DNA from: Flavobacterium psychrophilum DSM 3660 = ATCC 49418
GTDB lineage: Bacteria > Bacteroidota > Bacteroidia > Flavobacteriales > Flavobacteriaceae
DNA length: 64,000 nucleotides
NCBI RefSeq assembly: GCF_002217405.1
Contig: NZ_MUHE01000010.1
Span: 43,892-107,891, forward strand
Direction of reading: 5' to 3'
Every line of letters begins with the position of its first letter. Position 1 is the stretch's first letter. This document shows, in pieces, positions 44,994 to 55,774 of this stretch. The position numbers were made by a program, and so were the translations under genes. The notes under the pieces were generated by a model. That model saw nothing but the letters and a program-made list of their open reading frames with translations. It ran no database searches and was not told the DNA's origin.

Positions 44994-45026
44994 ATATCTG
45001 CAATCTAAATTGGTTAATCTAAAATC

Positions 45027-45731
45027 TTACTCATTCACAAAAACCACACTATGACAAGCAACCACGGCAGCAGTTTCTGTTCGCAATCGTGTGTTTCCTA
45101 ACGATACAGGAATATAATTGTTAGCTAGTGCTAATTGAATTTCTTTTTCAGAAAAATCGCCTTCAGGACCAATTAGGATAGTGTATTTTTCTTTTGCTTT
45201 TATAGTGTTTTTTAATAGTTTTTTGTTAGTTTCTTCGCAATGTGCAATACATAAATTTCCGTCGTGTTGCTCATTAATAAAATCTTTGAACGAAATAGGT
45301 TCGTTTAACTTTGGCAGAAAAAATTGCAACGATTGTTTCATTGCCGACAAAATAATCTTATCGAAACGCTCGTTCTTAACGATTTTTCTTTCGGAACGAT
45401 CACATATAATAGGCGTAATTTCGTGAACTCCCATTTCGGTAGCTTTTTCTAAAAACCATTCGAAGCGATCATTCATTTTTGTTGGTGCCACTGCCAGATG
45501 AATATAAAAATCCGTTGGTTGATATGTTTCGGTTGTTTCTATTTTTACAGTGCATTTTTTTTCGGAAGCTAAAATAACTTTGGTCGAAAATAAATTTCCT
45601 AAACCATTGGTTACATGTAAAATATCGCCTTCTGTTTTGCGCAATACTTTAATAATGTGTTTGCTTTCTTCTTTATCAAAGGAAAACTCTTTTAATTCAG
45701 TATTTATCTCTGGATTGTAAAATAATTGCAT
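45027..45731 (-). CDS. rsmE: 16S rRNA (uracil-1498-N3)-methyltransferase
   Basis: The 234-residue SPOUT enzyme shows MQLFYNP, the PUA-like segment, KNERFDKIILSAMKQSLQF, the SAM-knot motif TILIGPEGDFSEKEI and the terminal LGNTRLRTETAAVVA. It methylates U1498 of 16S rRNA. The start is one base after the tsaD stop codon, so both are translated from one transcript. Confidence 0.95.
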   Translation of the reverse strand: MQLFYNPEINTELKEFSFDKEESKHIIKVLRKTEGDILHVTNGLGNLFSTKVILASEKKCTVKIETTETYQPTDFYIHLAVAPTKMNDRFEWFLEKATEMGVHEITPIICDRSERKIVKNERFDKIILSAMKQSLQFFLPKLNEPISFKDFINEQHDGNLCIAHCEETNKKLLKNTIKAKEKYTILIGPEGDFSEKEIQLALANNYIPVSLGNTRLRTETAAVVACHSVVFVNE

Positions 45732-45732
45732 A

Positions 45733-46755
45733 TTAAAAATCGATTCGTGCTTTGCTAACTACAGAAGCATCATTAAATTTATTTTCTAAAAAGCGTTGGT
45801 AACCTACGATACCAATCATAGCTGCATTGTCGGTCGTATATTCAAATTTTGGGATAAAAGTTTTCCAGCCATATTTTTTTTCGGCTTCCTTCAATGTGCT
45901 TCTAATTCCTGAATTTGCAGAAACGCCACCGCCAATTGCAATTTGTTTTATTCCTGTTTGTTGTACCGCCAGTTTTAGTTTTTCGATCAAAATTTCGATA
46001 ATAATATGTTGTATAGAAGCGCAAATATCGTTCCTATTTTCATCAATAAAATTGGAATTTTCTTTTACATTATTCTGAATAAAATATAAAATTTGGGTTT
46101 TTAGTCCAGAAAAACTAAAATCTAAATTTGGCATTTTTGGTTTGGTAAATTTATACGCTTTCGGATTTCCCAATTGTGCATATTTATCTACTAATGGGCC
46201 ACCAGGGTAGGGTAGACCTAATATTTTGGCACTTTTGTCGAAGGCTTCCCCTACGGCATCATCTGTAGTTTCGCCAATAATTTGCATATCAAAAAAGCTG
46301 TTTACTTTTACAATCTGCGTATGTCCGCCAGAAATTGTTAGGGCTAGAAACGGAAATTCTGGTTTATCATAACCATCTTCATCAATAAAATGAGCTAAAA
46401 TATGAGCGTGCATGTGGTTTACGGCAATAAGCGGAATATTTAGTGCCATTGCCATACTTTTTGCAAACGAACTGCCTACTAATAAAGACCCCATAAGTCC
46501 TGGCCCTTGTGTAAAGGCAATGGCCGACAATTGTTCTTTAGTAATATTGGCTTTTTTGAGTGCTACATCAATCACGGGAACTATATTTTGCTGGTGTGCT
46601 CGTGAGGCTAGTTCGGGAACTACGCCGCCATATTGCTCATGTATAGCTTGTTGTGCAACAATGTTAGACAATACTTTGTTGTTTTGCATCACGGCTGCCG
46701 CAGTGTCATCGCACGAACTTTCGATAGCTAGAATAAAAATGTTTTTTTGATGCAT
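45733..46755 (-). CDS. tsaD: tRNA N6-adenosine threonylcarbamoyltransferase
   Basis: The 340-residue protein has IESSCDDTAAAV, AFTQGPGLMGSLLVG, the metal-binding NHMHAHILA, LALTISGGHTQIV, AFDKSAKILGLPYPGGP and IAIGGGVSANSGI. It attaches threonylcarbamoyl to A37 of tRNAs reading ANN, using the intermediate made by the TsaC-type enzyme at 16752. I use ATG 46755. A GTG at 46764 is an in-frame alternative. It is divergent from the TamB-like gene. Confidence 0.96.
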   Translation of the reverse strand: MHQKNIFILAIESSCDDTAAAVMQNNKVLSNIVAQQAIHEQYGGVVPELASRAHQQNIVPVIDVALKKANITKEQLSAIAFTQGPGLMGSLLVGSSFAKSMAMALNIPLIAVNHMHAHILAHFIDEDGYDKPEFPFLALTISGGHTQIVKVNSFFDMQIIGETTDDAVGEAFDKSAKILGLPYPGGPLVDKYAQLGNPKAYKFTKPKMPNLDFSFSGLKTQILYFIQNNVKENSNFIDENRNDICASIQHIIIEILIEKLKLAVQQTGIKQIAIGGGVSANSGIRSTLKEAEKKYGWKTFIPKFEYTTDNAAMIGIVGYQRFLENKFNDASVVSKARIDF

Positions 46756-46864
46756 AAAAGGCACAGATTTTATTTTATATTTGATAAACCGATATAAAAT
46801 ATTAATTTTACATCGAAGCCCAAAAATAAAGATTTTTTATCAAATCTAAAGGTTTAGGGCTGTT

Positions 46865-46872
46865 TACCTTTG
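46865..46872 (+). promoter_or_regulatory. Candidate -7 box (TACCTTTG) at the TamB gene start
   Basis: TACCTTTG lies only 13 bases before the TTG start at 46886. If functional, the transcript would have a very short leader. There is no ideal -33 TTG. Confidence 0.4.
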
Positions 46873-46885
46873 CAAAAAACTATTA

Positions 46886-49800
46886 TTGGAAGAAAAGAAA
46901 AAAAATACAGCTCTAAAAAAACTTAGAAAATATACTTTATTATTTCTTACGGGACTAGTATTGCTATTGTTAGGACTTGGTATTGCGCTTTCTTTGCCAT
47001 CAGTTCAAACTATGCTAGGACAATATGCGACTGAGCAGTTAAATAAAGAATTTGGTACTAATATAACTATTCAGGAAGCTAATTTTACGATATTTGGTGG
47101 TGTAAAGCTAAAAAAAGTTCTAATTAGAGACCACAAAAAGGACACTTTATTTTACATCAATAGATTAAAAACAAATATTCTTGATGCTAAAAAACTAATT
47201 GATGGCGATTTGCATTTTGGCGATGTTGCTCTCGACGGATTGTTTTTTAATCTTAAAAACTACAAAGGCGAAAAAGATAATAATTTAGATAAATTTATCG
47301 ATTTGCTAGATGACGGAAAACCCTCTAAATCGAAGAAAAAGTTTTTGCTAACGGCAAATAAATTTAATTTAACCAATGGTAAATTTTCGTTTAACGACTA
47401 TAATATCGAAAAACCACTACTTTTTAGTGCTAAAAGACTAAATGCAGTTACTAAAAATTTTAAAATTCTTGGTCCCGATGTGACAACTTATATACAAGAA
47501 ATGTCGTTTGTAGACAATCGAGGTCTTGTGATTGATGATCTTATATCGAAATTTACTTATACTAAAAAGCATATTCTGTTAGAAAAACTAACCGTAAAAA
47601 CCCCGAAATCTGACCTAGAAGGAAGCATAGCATTACGATATGATAGAAAAGATTTCTCAGATTTTAACAATAAAGTTATTTTTGATGTAAAAGTAGATAA
47701 AGCCTCTATTTCTTCTAATGATTTACAACATTTTTATGGCGAATTCGGGAAAAATCAACGGTTTAATCTGAGCGGGAAATTATTGGGAACACTAAATAAT
47801 TTTTCTACAAAAAAGCTCAAGCTGATAGATTACAATAAATCCGAAATTATAGGCGATTTTACTTTCAAAAACCTTTTTTCTAAAAATAAAGGCGATTTTT
47901 ATATGAAAGGAAATTACTCAAAAATATCCTCGACCTATAACAATTTAAATGCCATTTTGCCAAGAGTTTTAGGGAATAATTTGCCAACTACTTTCAAGAA
48001 ATTTGGCACATTTACAATTTCTGGTACGACCGAAGTTACATTAAAAACTATAAAAGCAGCTGTTTTACTAAAAACAGCTCTAGGAAATGTAAAGTCTAAT
48101 TTGACCATGACCAATATAAATAATATAGACAATGCAACTTATATTGGAAACGTAAAATTAGATAATTTTAATTTAGGAAAACTCTTAAGTAGAACCGATG
48201 TTGGTGTTGTAAATCTCGATGTTAATGTTGATGGTAAAGGATTTAATCAGAAATATTTAAACACAAAACTACAAGGAAATATACAAAGTGTTTCTTATGA
48301 TCAGTACAATTATAAGAATATAGTGGTTGATGGTACCATGATAAAATCGATATTTACAGGAAATATAACGGTAAATGATCCAAATTTACAAATGAATTTT
48401 GATGGTATTCTTAACCTAAACAATAAAGTAAATAAGTACGATTTTCATGCCAATGTAGAATATGCCAATCTAGAGCAACTAAAATTATATACAGCCGACT
48501 CGATTTCAGTTTTTCATGGTGACGTTACTATGAAGCTACAAGGAAACTCGATAGATAATTTGTATGGAGAAGTTTTTATAAATAGTACTTCTTACGAAAA
48601 CAATAAAGACACTTACTTTTTTGATGATTTTGTCGTAAAATCATCTTTCGATGAAAATCGAATTAGAACTATGACCATTAACTCTCCCGATATTATTGAA
48701 GGAAAAGTAGTAGGAAAGTTCCAATTTAATCAGCTTCAAAAATTAATAGAAAACTCTTTAGGAAGTTTGTATGCTAATTATTTGCCAAATAAAGTAAGCA
48801 AAGGACAATTCTTGAAATTTGATTTTAATGTGTACAGCAAATTAATCGAAATTTTTCTTCCAGAAGTTTCTTTAGGCCAAAATACCTTTATGAAAGGAAT
48901 GATAAGCGCTGATAATGATGAATTTAAATTTAATTTTAAATCGCCAAATATTACCGCTTACAATAATTATTTTGACAATATAAGTATAGATATAGACAAT
49001 AAAAATCCTTTGTATAATGTTTATGTCGAGATGGATAGCATTAAAACAAAGCACTACAAAGTATCTGATTTTAGTCTTATAAATGTAACAGCAAATGACA
49101 CATTGTTTTTTAGAACAGAGTTTAAAGGAGGCAAAAAAGCAGACGATTTTTATAATCTGAACTTGTATCATACAATTAATAAAGACAAAAATAGTGTGGT
49201 TGGAATTAAAAAATCGGAAATAAATTTTAAAAATTATTTGTGGTTTATAAATGAAGACGAAAGTAAAGACAACAAAATTATTTTTAACAAGAAACTAACC
49301 GATTTTTCTATCGAAAAAATATCTATGTCCCACAAAAATCAAGCAATGGAACTCATGGGTATTTTACGAGATTCTACCTATAAAGATTTAAAACTTTCGT
49401 TAAAAAATGTAGATCTAGACAAAATAACCCCTTCGGTAGATAGCTTAAAATTTAAAGGAAAAGTAAACGGATTAGTCAATTTTAAACAAAACAAATCTAT
49501 TTACGAACCAACAGCATCAGTAACTATTGATAGTTTAAAAATAAATAATTTAGCATTAGGAAAATTAGCAATCGATGTAACGGGCGATGATAGTTTTAAG
49601 AATTTCAAAATTAATTCAGTTTTAAAAAATGATGGTTTAGAATCTTTCTCTGCCGATGGAAACGTATTTATCGAAAACAAAAAACCTTTACTCGATTTAG
49701 ACCTGCGACTCAATAATTTTAATATAGGAGTTTTTAGTGCCCTAGGAGGCGATGTTATTACTAATATTCGAGGATTAGCATCAGGAACCGCTAGTTTTGA

Positions 49801-51412
49801 AGGCGAATTAGAAAATCCAGAAATTAAAGGAAGGTTATATTTAAACAAATCAGGATTAAAAATTCCTTACTTAAATCTCGATTATGATTTCGAAAACAAC
49901 TCGGTAGTCGATGTAACAGAAAATCAGTTTTCATTTAGAAATATAAAAATTACAGACTCTAAATACAGCACCAAAGGAATTTTAAGTGGTGGTATTAAGC
50001 ACCATAATTTTGGCGATTGGTTCCTAGATTTAAACCTTGCCTCTAATAGGTTATTGGCATTAGATACTAAAGACGCTGAGGAAGTATTATACTACGGAAC
50101 CGCTTTTATAGATGGCGATGCAACCATAAAAGGCCCCACAAACGGATTGGTTATTACTGTAAATGCAAAATCTGAAAAAGGAACTTCTGTAAAAATTCCT
50201 ATTACAGATTCTGAAGTTTCCTCAGAAAATGATTATATAAAATTTAAATCTAGAAAGGATGATTTTGTAAATAAAACAAAAAATAAAAAACAAAAAACAT
50301 ATAAAGGAGTCGAACTTAATTTTGAATTAGATATTACTAAAGACGCCGAAATAGAAGTTATTATCGACAAAAACTCGGGACACTCTCTAAAAGGTAGAGG
50401 CGCAGGAACTCTAGCATTAGAAATAAATACTTTGGGCAAATTTAAAATGAATGGAGATTTTCAAGTGTACGAGGGAGTTTATAATTTTAAATATGGAGGG
50501 ATAATAGATAAAAAATTTAAAATTAAACCATTAGGATCTATCTCCTGGGACGGCGATCCGCTAAACGCAACACTAAACATGGAAGCAGTTTATGTCACAG
50601 AAGCAAATCCAGGTATATTGTTAGAAAACTCCTCATTTACTAAAAAAATACCTACCGAAGTTGTAATCAAACTAACAGACAAATTAACAAGTCCTACCCC
50701 CGACATATCTATTAATTTCCCAACGCTAAGTTCAGTTTTAAAATCTGAAATAGAATACAAATTAAGCGATAGCGACAAAAGACAAACCCAAGCCATGGCA
50801 TTACTATCCTCAGGAAATTTCCTCAGTGATAAAGGGGTTGGAGAAAACATAATAACAGGAAATCTTTTAGAAAAAGCAAATAGTTTATTTCAGGATATTT
50901 TTTCTAATCCAGATGATAAGCTAAAAATAGATCCTTACTTTATACAAGCAAACAAAAGAAGTTTAGACTCTAGAACAGAAGGACAAGTTGGGGTAACACT
51001 TTCAACAAAAATTAACGACAAAGTAACGATCAACGGGAAATTAGGCATCCCAGTTGGTGGGGTAAACGAGTCCGTTATCGTTGGTGATGTTGAAGTACAA
51101 TTGCGTCTTAATGACGATGGTTCGCTCAAAGCGAGATTTTTTAATCGTGGAAATGATACAAATTATACAGGAGAAAGCATAGGTTATACTCAAGGTTTTG
51201 GAGTTTCTTATGAGGTCGATTTTAATACTTTCAAAGAACTACTTTCAAAAATTTTAAATTCTAAAAATAATAAAAAAGAGAAAGAATCTAAAAAAGAAGA
51301 AGCTCCAGATTCCGATTTGTTACCAGAATTTATCCAGTTTACAGAAAAACGTCATAAAAAGACAACCGAAAAACCCAAAAACATTCCAGAAACTGCACCC
51401 GATTTAAATTAA
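46886..51412 (+). CDS. TamB-like translocation and assembly module protein
   Basis: The 1508-residue protein has an N-terminal membrane anchor (YTLLFLTGLVLLLLGLGIAL, about 16-35), a very long beta-rich region and a C-terminal DUF490/TamB domain (VQLRLNDDGSLKARFFNRG near 1425 is diagnostic). The C-terminal tail is charged. TamB-like proteins span the periplasm and are thought to move lipids or outer-membrane proteins, together with a BamA-like partner that is not adjacent here. The start is a TTG (46886), because an in-frame TAA lies upstream and no ATG occurs before residue 37. It is divergent from tsaD. Confidence 0.9.
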   Translation: MEEKKKNTALKKLRKYTLLFLTGLVLLLLGLGIALSLPSVQTMLGQYATEQLNKEFGTNITIQEANFTIFGGVKLKKVLIRDHKKDTLFYINRLKTNILDAKKLIDGDLHFGDVALDGLFFNLKNYKGEKDNNLDKFIDLLDDGKPSKSKKKFLLTANKFNLTNGKFSFNDYNIEKPLLFSAKRLNAVTKNFKILGPDVTTYIQEMSFVDNRGLVIDDLISKFTYTKKHILLEKLTVKTPKSDLEGSIALRYDRKDFSDFNNKVIFDVKVDKASISSNDLQHFYGEFGKNQRFNLSGKLLGTLNNFSTKKLKLIDYNKSEIIGDFTFKNLFSKNKGDFYMKGNYSKISSTYNNLNAILPRVLGNNLPTTFKKFGTFTISGTTEVTLKTIKAAVLLKTALGNVKSNLTMTNINNIDNATYIGNVKLDNFNLGKLLSRTDVGVVNLDVNVDGKGFNQKYLNTKLQGNIQSVSYDQYNYKNIVVDGTMIKSIFTGNITVNDPNLQMNFDGILNLNNKVNKYDFHANVEYANLEQLKLYTADSISVFHGDVTMKLQGNSIDNLYGEVFINSTSYENNKDTYFFDDFVVKSSFDENRIRTMTINSPDIIEGKVVGKFQFNQLQKLIENSLGSLYANYLPNKVSKGQFLKFDFNVYSKLIEIFLPEVSLGQNTFMKGMISADNDEFKFNFKSPNITAYNNYFDNISIDIDNKNPLYNVYVEMDSIKTKHYKVSDFSLINVTANDTLFFRTEFKGGKKADDFYNLNLYHTINKDKNSVVGIKKSEINFKNYLWFINEDESKDNKIIFNKKLTDFSIEKISMSHKNQAMELMGILRDSTYKDLKLSLKNVDLDKITPSVDSLKFKGKVNGLVNFKQNKSIYEPTASVTIDSLKINNLALGKLAIDVTGDDSFKNFKINSVLKNDGLESFSADGNVFIENKKPLLDLDLRLNNFNIGVFSALGGDVITNIRGLASGTASFEGELENPEIKGRLYLNKSGLKIPYLNLDYDFENNSVVDVTENQFSFRNIKITDSKYSTKGILSGGIKHHNFGDWFLDLNLASNRLLALDTKDAEEVLYYGTAFIDGDATIKGPTNGLVITVNAKSEKGTSVKIPITDSEVSSENDYIKFKSRKDDFVNKTKNKKQKTYKGVELNFELDITKDAEIEVIIDKNSGHSLKGRGAGTLALEINTLGKFKMNGDFQVYEGVYNFKYGGIIDKKFKIKPLGSISWDGDPLNATLNMEAVYVTEANPGILLENSSFTKKIPTEVVIKLTDKLTSPTPDISINFPTLSSVLKSEIEYKLSDSDKRQTQAMALLSSGNFLSDKGVGENIITGNLLEKANSLFQDIFSNPDDKLKIDPYFIQANKRSLDSRTEGQVGVTLSTKINDKVTINGKLGIPVGGVNESVIVGDVEVQLRLNDDGSLKARFFNRGNDTNYTGESIGYTQGFGVSYEVDFNTFKELLSKILNSKNNKKEKESKKEEAPDSDLLPEFIQFTEKRHKKTTEKPKNIPETAPDLN

Positions 51413-51483
51413 AAAAACAAAATTTAATTTTATCTTATTTAAAAATGTAATACCTTAGTATTCTATATTTCAATAATTTTATA

Positions 51484-52470
51484 ATGCCAAAAACAATAAA
51501 AAAAATAGGAGTTTTAACCTCAGGAGGCGATGCACCAGGAATGAATGCCGCTATCCGATCTGTAGTTCGCACATGTGCTTACCATAATATAGACTGTATA
51601 GGAATATACCGTGGTTATCAGGGAATGATAGAAGGCGATTTTGAAGAAATGGGACCACGTTCTGTAAATAATATCGTAAATAAAGGAGGAACAATCCTAA
51701 AATCAGCCCGCTCTAAAGAATTTATGACAGCGCAAGGTAGGCAAAAAGCGCACAAACACCTTATCAATTCGAATATCGATGCCCTAGTAGTCATTGGAGG
51801 GGACGGAACATTTACAGGAGCCGAAATCTTTAATAACGAATTTAATTACCCCGTAATTGGAATTCCCGGCACAATAGACAATGATATTTATGGTACCAGC
51901 CATACTTTAGGTTACGATACCGCTCTAAACACAGTTGTAGAAGTCATCGATAAAATTAGAGATACAGCCAGTTCTCATAACCGATTATTTTTTGTAGAAG
52001 TTATGGGGCGAGATGCAGGGCATATAGCACTAAATGCAGGCATTGGCGCAGGAGCAGAGGAAATCTTAATCCCAGAAGAAAATTTAGGATTAGACAGACT
52101 ATTAGAATCCCTACAAAAAAGTAAAACATCAGGAAAATCATCAAGTATTGTAGTAGTTTCAGAAGGAGATAAGATAGGCAAAAACGTATTCGAACTAAAA
52201 GATTATGTCGAAGAAAACTTGCCAGAATACGATGTTCGAGTATCGGTATTAGGACACATGCAGCGTGGTGGTGCACCATCGTGTTTCGACAGAGTTTTAG
52301 CTTCTCGTTTGGGGGTAAAAGCAGTCGAATCATTACTAGAAGGAAAATCTAATTACATGGTAGGATTGTTTCAAGATAAAGTATCATTAACACCATTAGA
52401 ACAAGCCATTAAAGCAAAATCACAAATAGACAAAGAATTATTAAGAGTATCAGAAATTATGTCCACATAA
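51484..52470 (+). CDS. pfkA: ATP-dependent 6-phosphofructokinase
   Basis: The 328-residue enzyme contains GVLTSGGDAPGMNAAIRS (8-25), VIGGDGTFTGAE, PGTIDNDIYGTSHTLGYDTA, EVMGRDAGHIAL and LGHMQRGGAPSCFDR. These cover the ATP- and fructose-6-phosphate-binding residues of bacterial PfkA. It commits glucose to glycolysis in the cytoplasm. It is followed 60 bp later by gap, so two glycolytic genes form a unit. Confidence 0.97.
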   Translation: MPKTIKKIGVLTSGGDAPGMNAAIRSVVRTCAYHNIDCIGIYRGYQGMIEGDFEEMGPRSVNNIVNKGGTILKSARSKEFMTAQGRQKAHKHLINSNIDALVVIGGDGTFTGAEIFNNEFNYPVIGIPGTIDNDIYGTSHTLGYDTALNTVVEVIDKIRDTASSHNRLFFVEVMGRDAGHIALNAGIGAGAEEILIPEENLGLDRLLESLQKSKTSGKSSSIVVVSEGDKIGKNVFELKDYVEENLPEYDVRVSVLGHMQRGGAPSCFDRVLASRLGVKAVESLLEGKSNYMVGLFQDKVSLTPLEQAIKAKSQIDKELLRVSEIMST

Positions 52471-52524
52471 AAATAGTTTAAGGTTTAAAATTAAGCATAT
52501 TACACCTTAAAAAATTAAAAATAA

Positions 52525-53532
<1,008 letters not shown>

Positions 53533-53535
53533 ATT

Positions 53536-53617
53536 TCAGGAGCTAATCCTGCCATCCGCTATATCTTTTCCTTTTTAAAGAAAAAAGAAAAAGGATGCCG
53601 CTACTGTCAGGGCTAGA
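53536..53617 (-). repeat. Intergenic repeat element, copy 2 (short form)
   Basis: Read on the minus strand it starts CTAGCCCTGACAGTAGCGG, has a central AAAAAGG-rich hairpin and ends ATAGCGGATGGCAGGATTAG followed by CTCCTGAAA. Both arms match the copy at 63558-63681. It starts 4 bp after the gap stop. Confidence 0.7.
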
Positions 53618-53649
53618 ACCAACCACCCAATACAATTTTAGATTTACTT

Positions 53650-53680
53650 AAAATCTAAAATCTAAAATCTAGAATTTAAA
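53650..53680. repeat. Short tandem repeat (aaaatct)
   Basis: AAAATCT is repeated three times, followed by a variant, directly in front of the kinase ATG (53681). The repeats may have spread with the adjacent intergenic element. Confidence 0.75.
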
Positions 53681-54525
53681 ATGAAACTACTCGTAGATAG
53701 TGGCTCAACAAAAGCCGATTGGATTGCCATAAATGATGAAGGAAAAATATTATTTACCACACAATCCTTAGGATTAAATCCAGAAGTATTAACCAAAGAA
53801 GAAATCATCAAACGATTAGATGGCAGATTCGATATTTCAAACAATAAAGACAAAGTAACACAACTCTTCTTTATGGTGCAGGTTGCGGAACAGATAGAAT
53901 GAAAATTTTCTTAACCGAAGTTTTTCAAGACTATTTTCAAAACGCAAAAACAACTGTTCACGAAGACACCTATGCAGCAGTATATGCCACAACCCCAAAA
54001 AACGAAAAAGCCATAGTTTGCATTCTAGGAACAGGATCTAATTGTAGTTATTTCGACGGACAGGTATTGCACCAAAAAGTACAATCACTAGGTTATATAG
54101 CTATGGACGATTGCTCAGGAAACCGCTTCGGAAGACATTTGCTTCGAGCATATTATTTTAACAAAATGCCAGCTAATTTAGCCCAAGAGTTCGAAACAAC
54201 TTATGATATCGAACCAGATGCTGTCAAAAATAATTTATACAAAGAACCCAATCCTAATGCCTATTTAGCAACATTTGCACAGTTTTTAATAAAACATAAA
54301 GACAGCGATTTTTGCCAAAAAATAATAAAAGATGAAATCGAAATTTTTGTCGAAAATTATATCAAACAATTCGAAAATTATAAAGAAGTTCCAGTACATT
54401 TTATAGGTTCGATAGCTTTTTATCTAAAAGAAGAACTGCAAAATGTGTTAAACAACCACGAGATAAAACTAGGAAATGTATTGCGCCGCCCAGTAGATGG
54501 TCTCATAGATTTTCATATCTTTTAA
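53681..54525 (+). pseudogene. N-acetylglucosamine kinase (BadF/BadG family), frameshifted
   Basis: The first part reads MKLLVDSGSTKADWIAI... and LGLNPEVL, the ATP-binding start of the BadF/GlcNAc kinase family. Near 53868-53872 the frame breaks: CTCTTCTTTATGG reads as LFFMVQ and hits a TGA at 53900. Shifting to the frame of 53872 restores Y-GAGCGTDRMK, then VCILGTGSNCSYFDG and DDCSGNRFGR to the stop at 54525. The family has an unbroken LFFYGAGCGTDR here, so one T is missing from a short T run. About 281 codons would encode the intact kinase. A sequencing error or a real one-base loss are both possible. Confidence 0.88.
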
Positions 54526-54709
54526 CAAGTAAAATAACACTTAAAATACAAGTCCTAAAAGTGTAATACTTATTATTAGTTGCAATTTTTTTTATGAAAA
54601 AAAATCGTAACTAATAATAAGCTAACACAAAGTAATTTATGATATTAAAATTTTTCGCACTTTCACCTTTTTTTTTGTAAATAAAATGTTTTTTATTCTG
54701 TAGCTCAAA

Positions 54710-54717
54710 TATTTTTG
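54710..54717 (+). promoter_or_regulatory. Candidate -7 box (TATTTTTG)
   Basis: TATTTTTG lies 31 bp before the ATG at 54749. No ideal -33 TTG. Confidence 0.4.
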
Positions 54718-54748
54718 TATATTGGCTAAACCAAATTACGTATTTATT

Positions 54749-55360
54749 ATGAAAAAAATTGCATTATTAGCCTTATTTGTTTTTTGCGGAAATGTATATT
54801 CTCAGAAAAAGAAAGCACCAGCCAAAACACCACCAGTAGTCATCGCAAAAGGGAATAATTATTCGGCCGAGCTAGCTAAAAACAAATTTTATCTTGTTGT
54901 AAATAATACTGTCTCAAAAGACACATTATCACTAAAAATATATCCAGATAAAACAACCCCCACAGATTGTAAAATAACAGCTTTTACCACAAAAGGCGTA
55001 CCAATGTATCTAGTCTCTTGGACAGAAAAATTAATTACAGAAACCAAACTAAAAACAGAAGACAATTTAATTACCGAATCTCAAATCTGGAATCCTGCTA
55101 CAAAGAATTTATTAGTGGGTAACACACAAACGGTTACAAAAATTAAAGAAATTATATTTTTAGACAAACTAAAAACAGCATCAGAAACACAAGAAAAAAT
55201 AAGAAGATCAGGTTATGAATTTACCTTTTTGGGAGGAGAAGAGTTCTCGCTAAGTGACAAATATTCAAATACAAAATATTCATATAATCCAACTTCAATG
55301 AAATATGAAATTTTTAGACCAAAAGTAGCAGAATCAGCACCTAAAAAGAAAAGAAAATAA
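54749..55360 (+). CDS. Exported protein of unknown function
   Basis: The 203-residue protein (ATG 54749) has a signal peptide (KKIALLALFVFCGNVYSQ), a basic linker (KKKAPAKTPP), a beta-rich body without known motifs, and a strongly basic C-terminal tail (PKKKRK). An in-frame TTG at 54722 would add nine residues ahead of the signal. I do not recognise a family. It stands alone, flanked by a candidate promoter and a 20-bp hairpin behind it. Confidence 0.7.
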   Translation: MKKIALLALFVFCGNVYSQKKKAPAKTPPVVIAKGNNYSAELAKNKFYLVVNNTVSKDTLSLKIYPDKTTPTDCKITAFTTKGVPMYLVSWTEKLITETKLKTEDNLITESQIWNPATKNLLVGNTQTVTKIKEIIFLDKLKTASETQEKIRRSGYEFTFLGGEEFSLSDKYSNTKYSYNPTSMKYEIFRPKVAESAPKKKRK

Positions 55361-55521
55361 ATAAACCCAAGCATTTAGATTACCCCAAAAAAATACAATT
55401 ATTACAGATCACTATTGTCTTCCAACAGTAAATAAATCACGAAATAAGATTATTTATCCGTCAGAATGCAAACCGCAATTATTTATTATAATTAATAGAA
55501 TATTAGGTAAATTGGTCAAAA

Positions 55522-55567
55522 AAACACAAAACAGTATCAATATTATTATTGATGCTGTTTTGTGTTT
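55522..55567. terminator. Long hairpin, probable terminator
   Basis: AAACACAAAACAGTATCA (55522-55539) pairs with TGATGCTGTTTTGTGTTT (55550-55567) with one G-U pair. Two further A-T pairs leave a 6-nt loop, giving a stem of about 20 bp. T residues follow on the minus strand and only weakly on the plus strand. It is the only hairpin behind the gene ending at 55360. Confidence 0.6.
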
Positions 55568-55747
55568 ACAATACTAAAAAAAAAAAACAGTCGTTTTAAT
55601 TTCTAAACACTTTCCTACCTAAATAAGTATAAACTAGCCAACAGAAGTGCTAAAGAATAAAATGTGAATATATTTCGATTATTACAAAATTGGTATTAAT
55701 TTTTTTAGAACCAAATGTAAACCACCCAAAATAAATATTTTTTTAAC

Positions 55748-55755
55748 TATATTTG
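55748..55755 (+). promoter_or_regulatory. Candidate -7 box (TATATTTG) for yifB
   Basis: TATATTTG lies 19 bp before the ATG at 55775. No ideal -33 TTG. Confidence 0.4.
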
Positions 55756-55774
55756 AAATAATAAAATATTTGCC

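Larger units (their letters stand above)
55361..55774. other. 414-bp gap with a long hairpin
   Basis: No convincing reading frame lies here. The region contains a long near-perfect hairpin (55522-55567) and a TATATTTG box (55748-55755) 19 bp before the yifB start. The rest is AT-rich sequence with a poly-A run. Confidence 0.5.
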
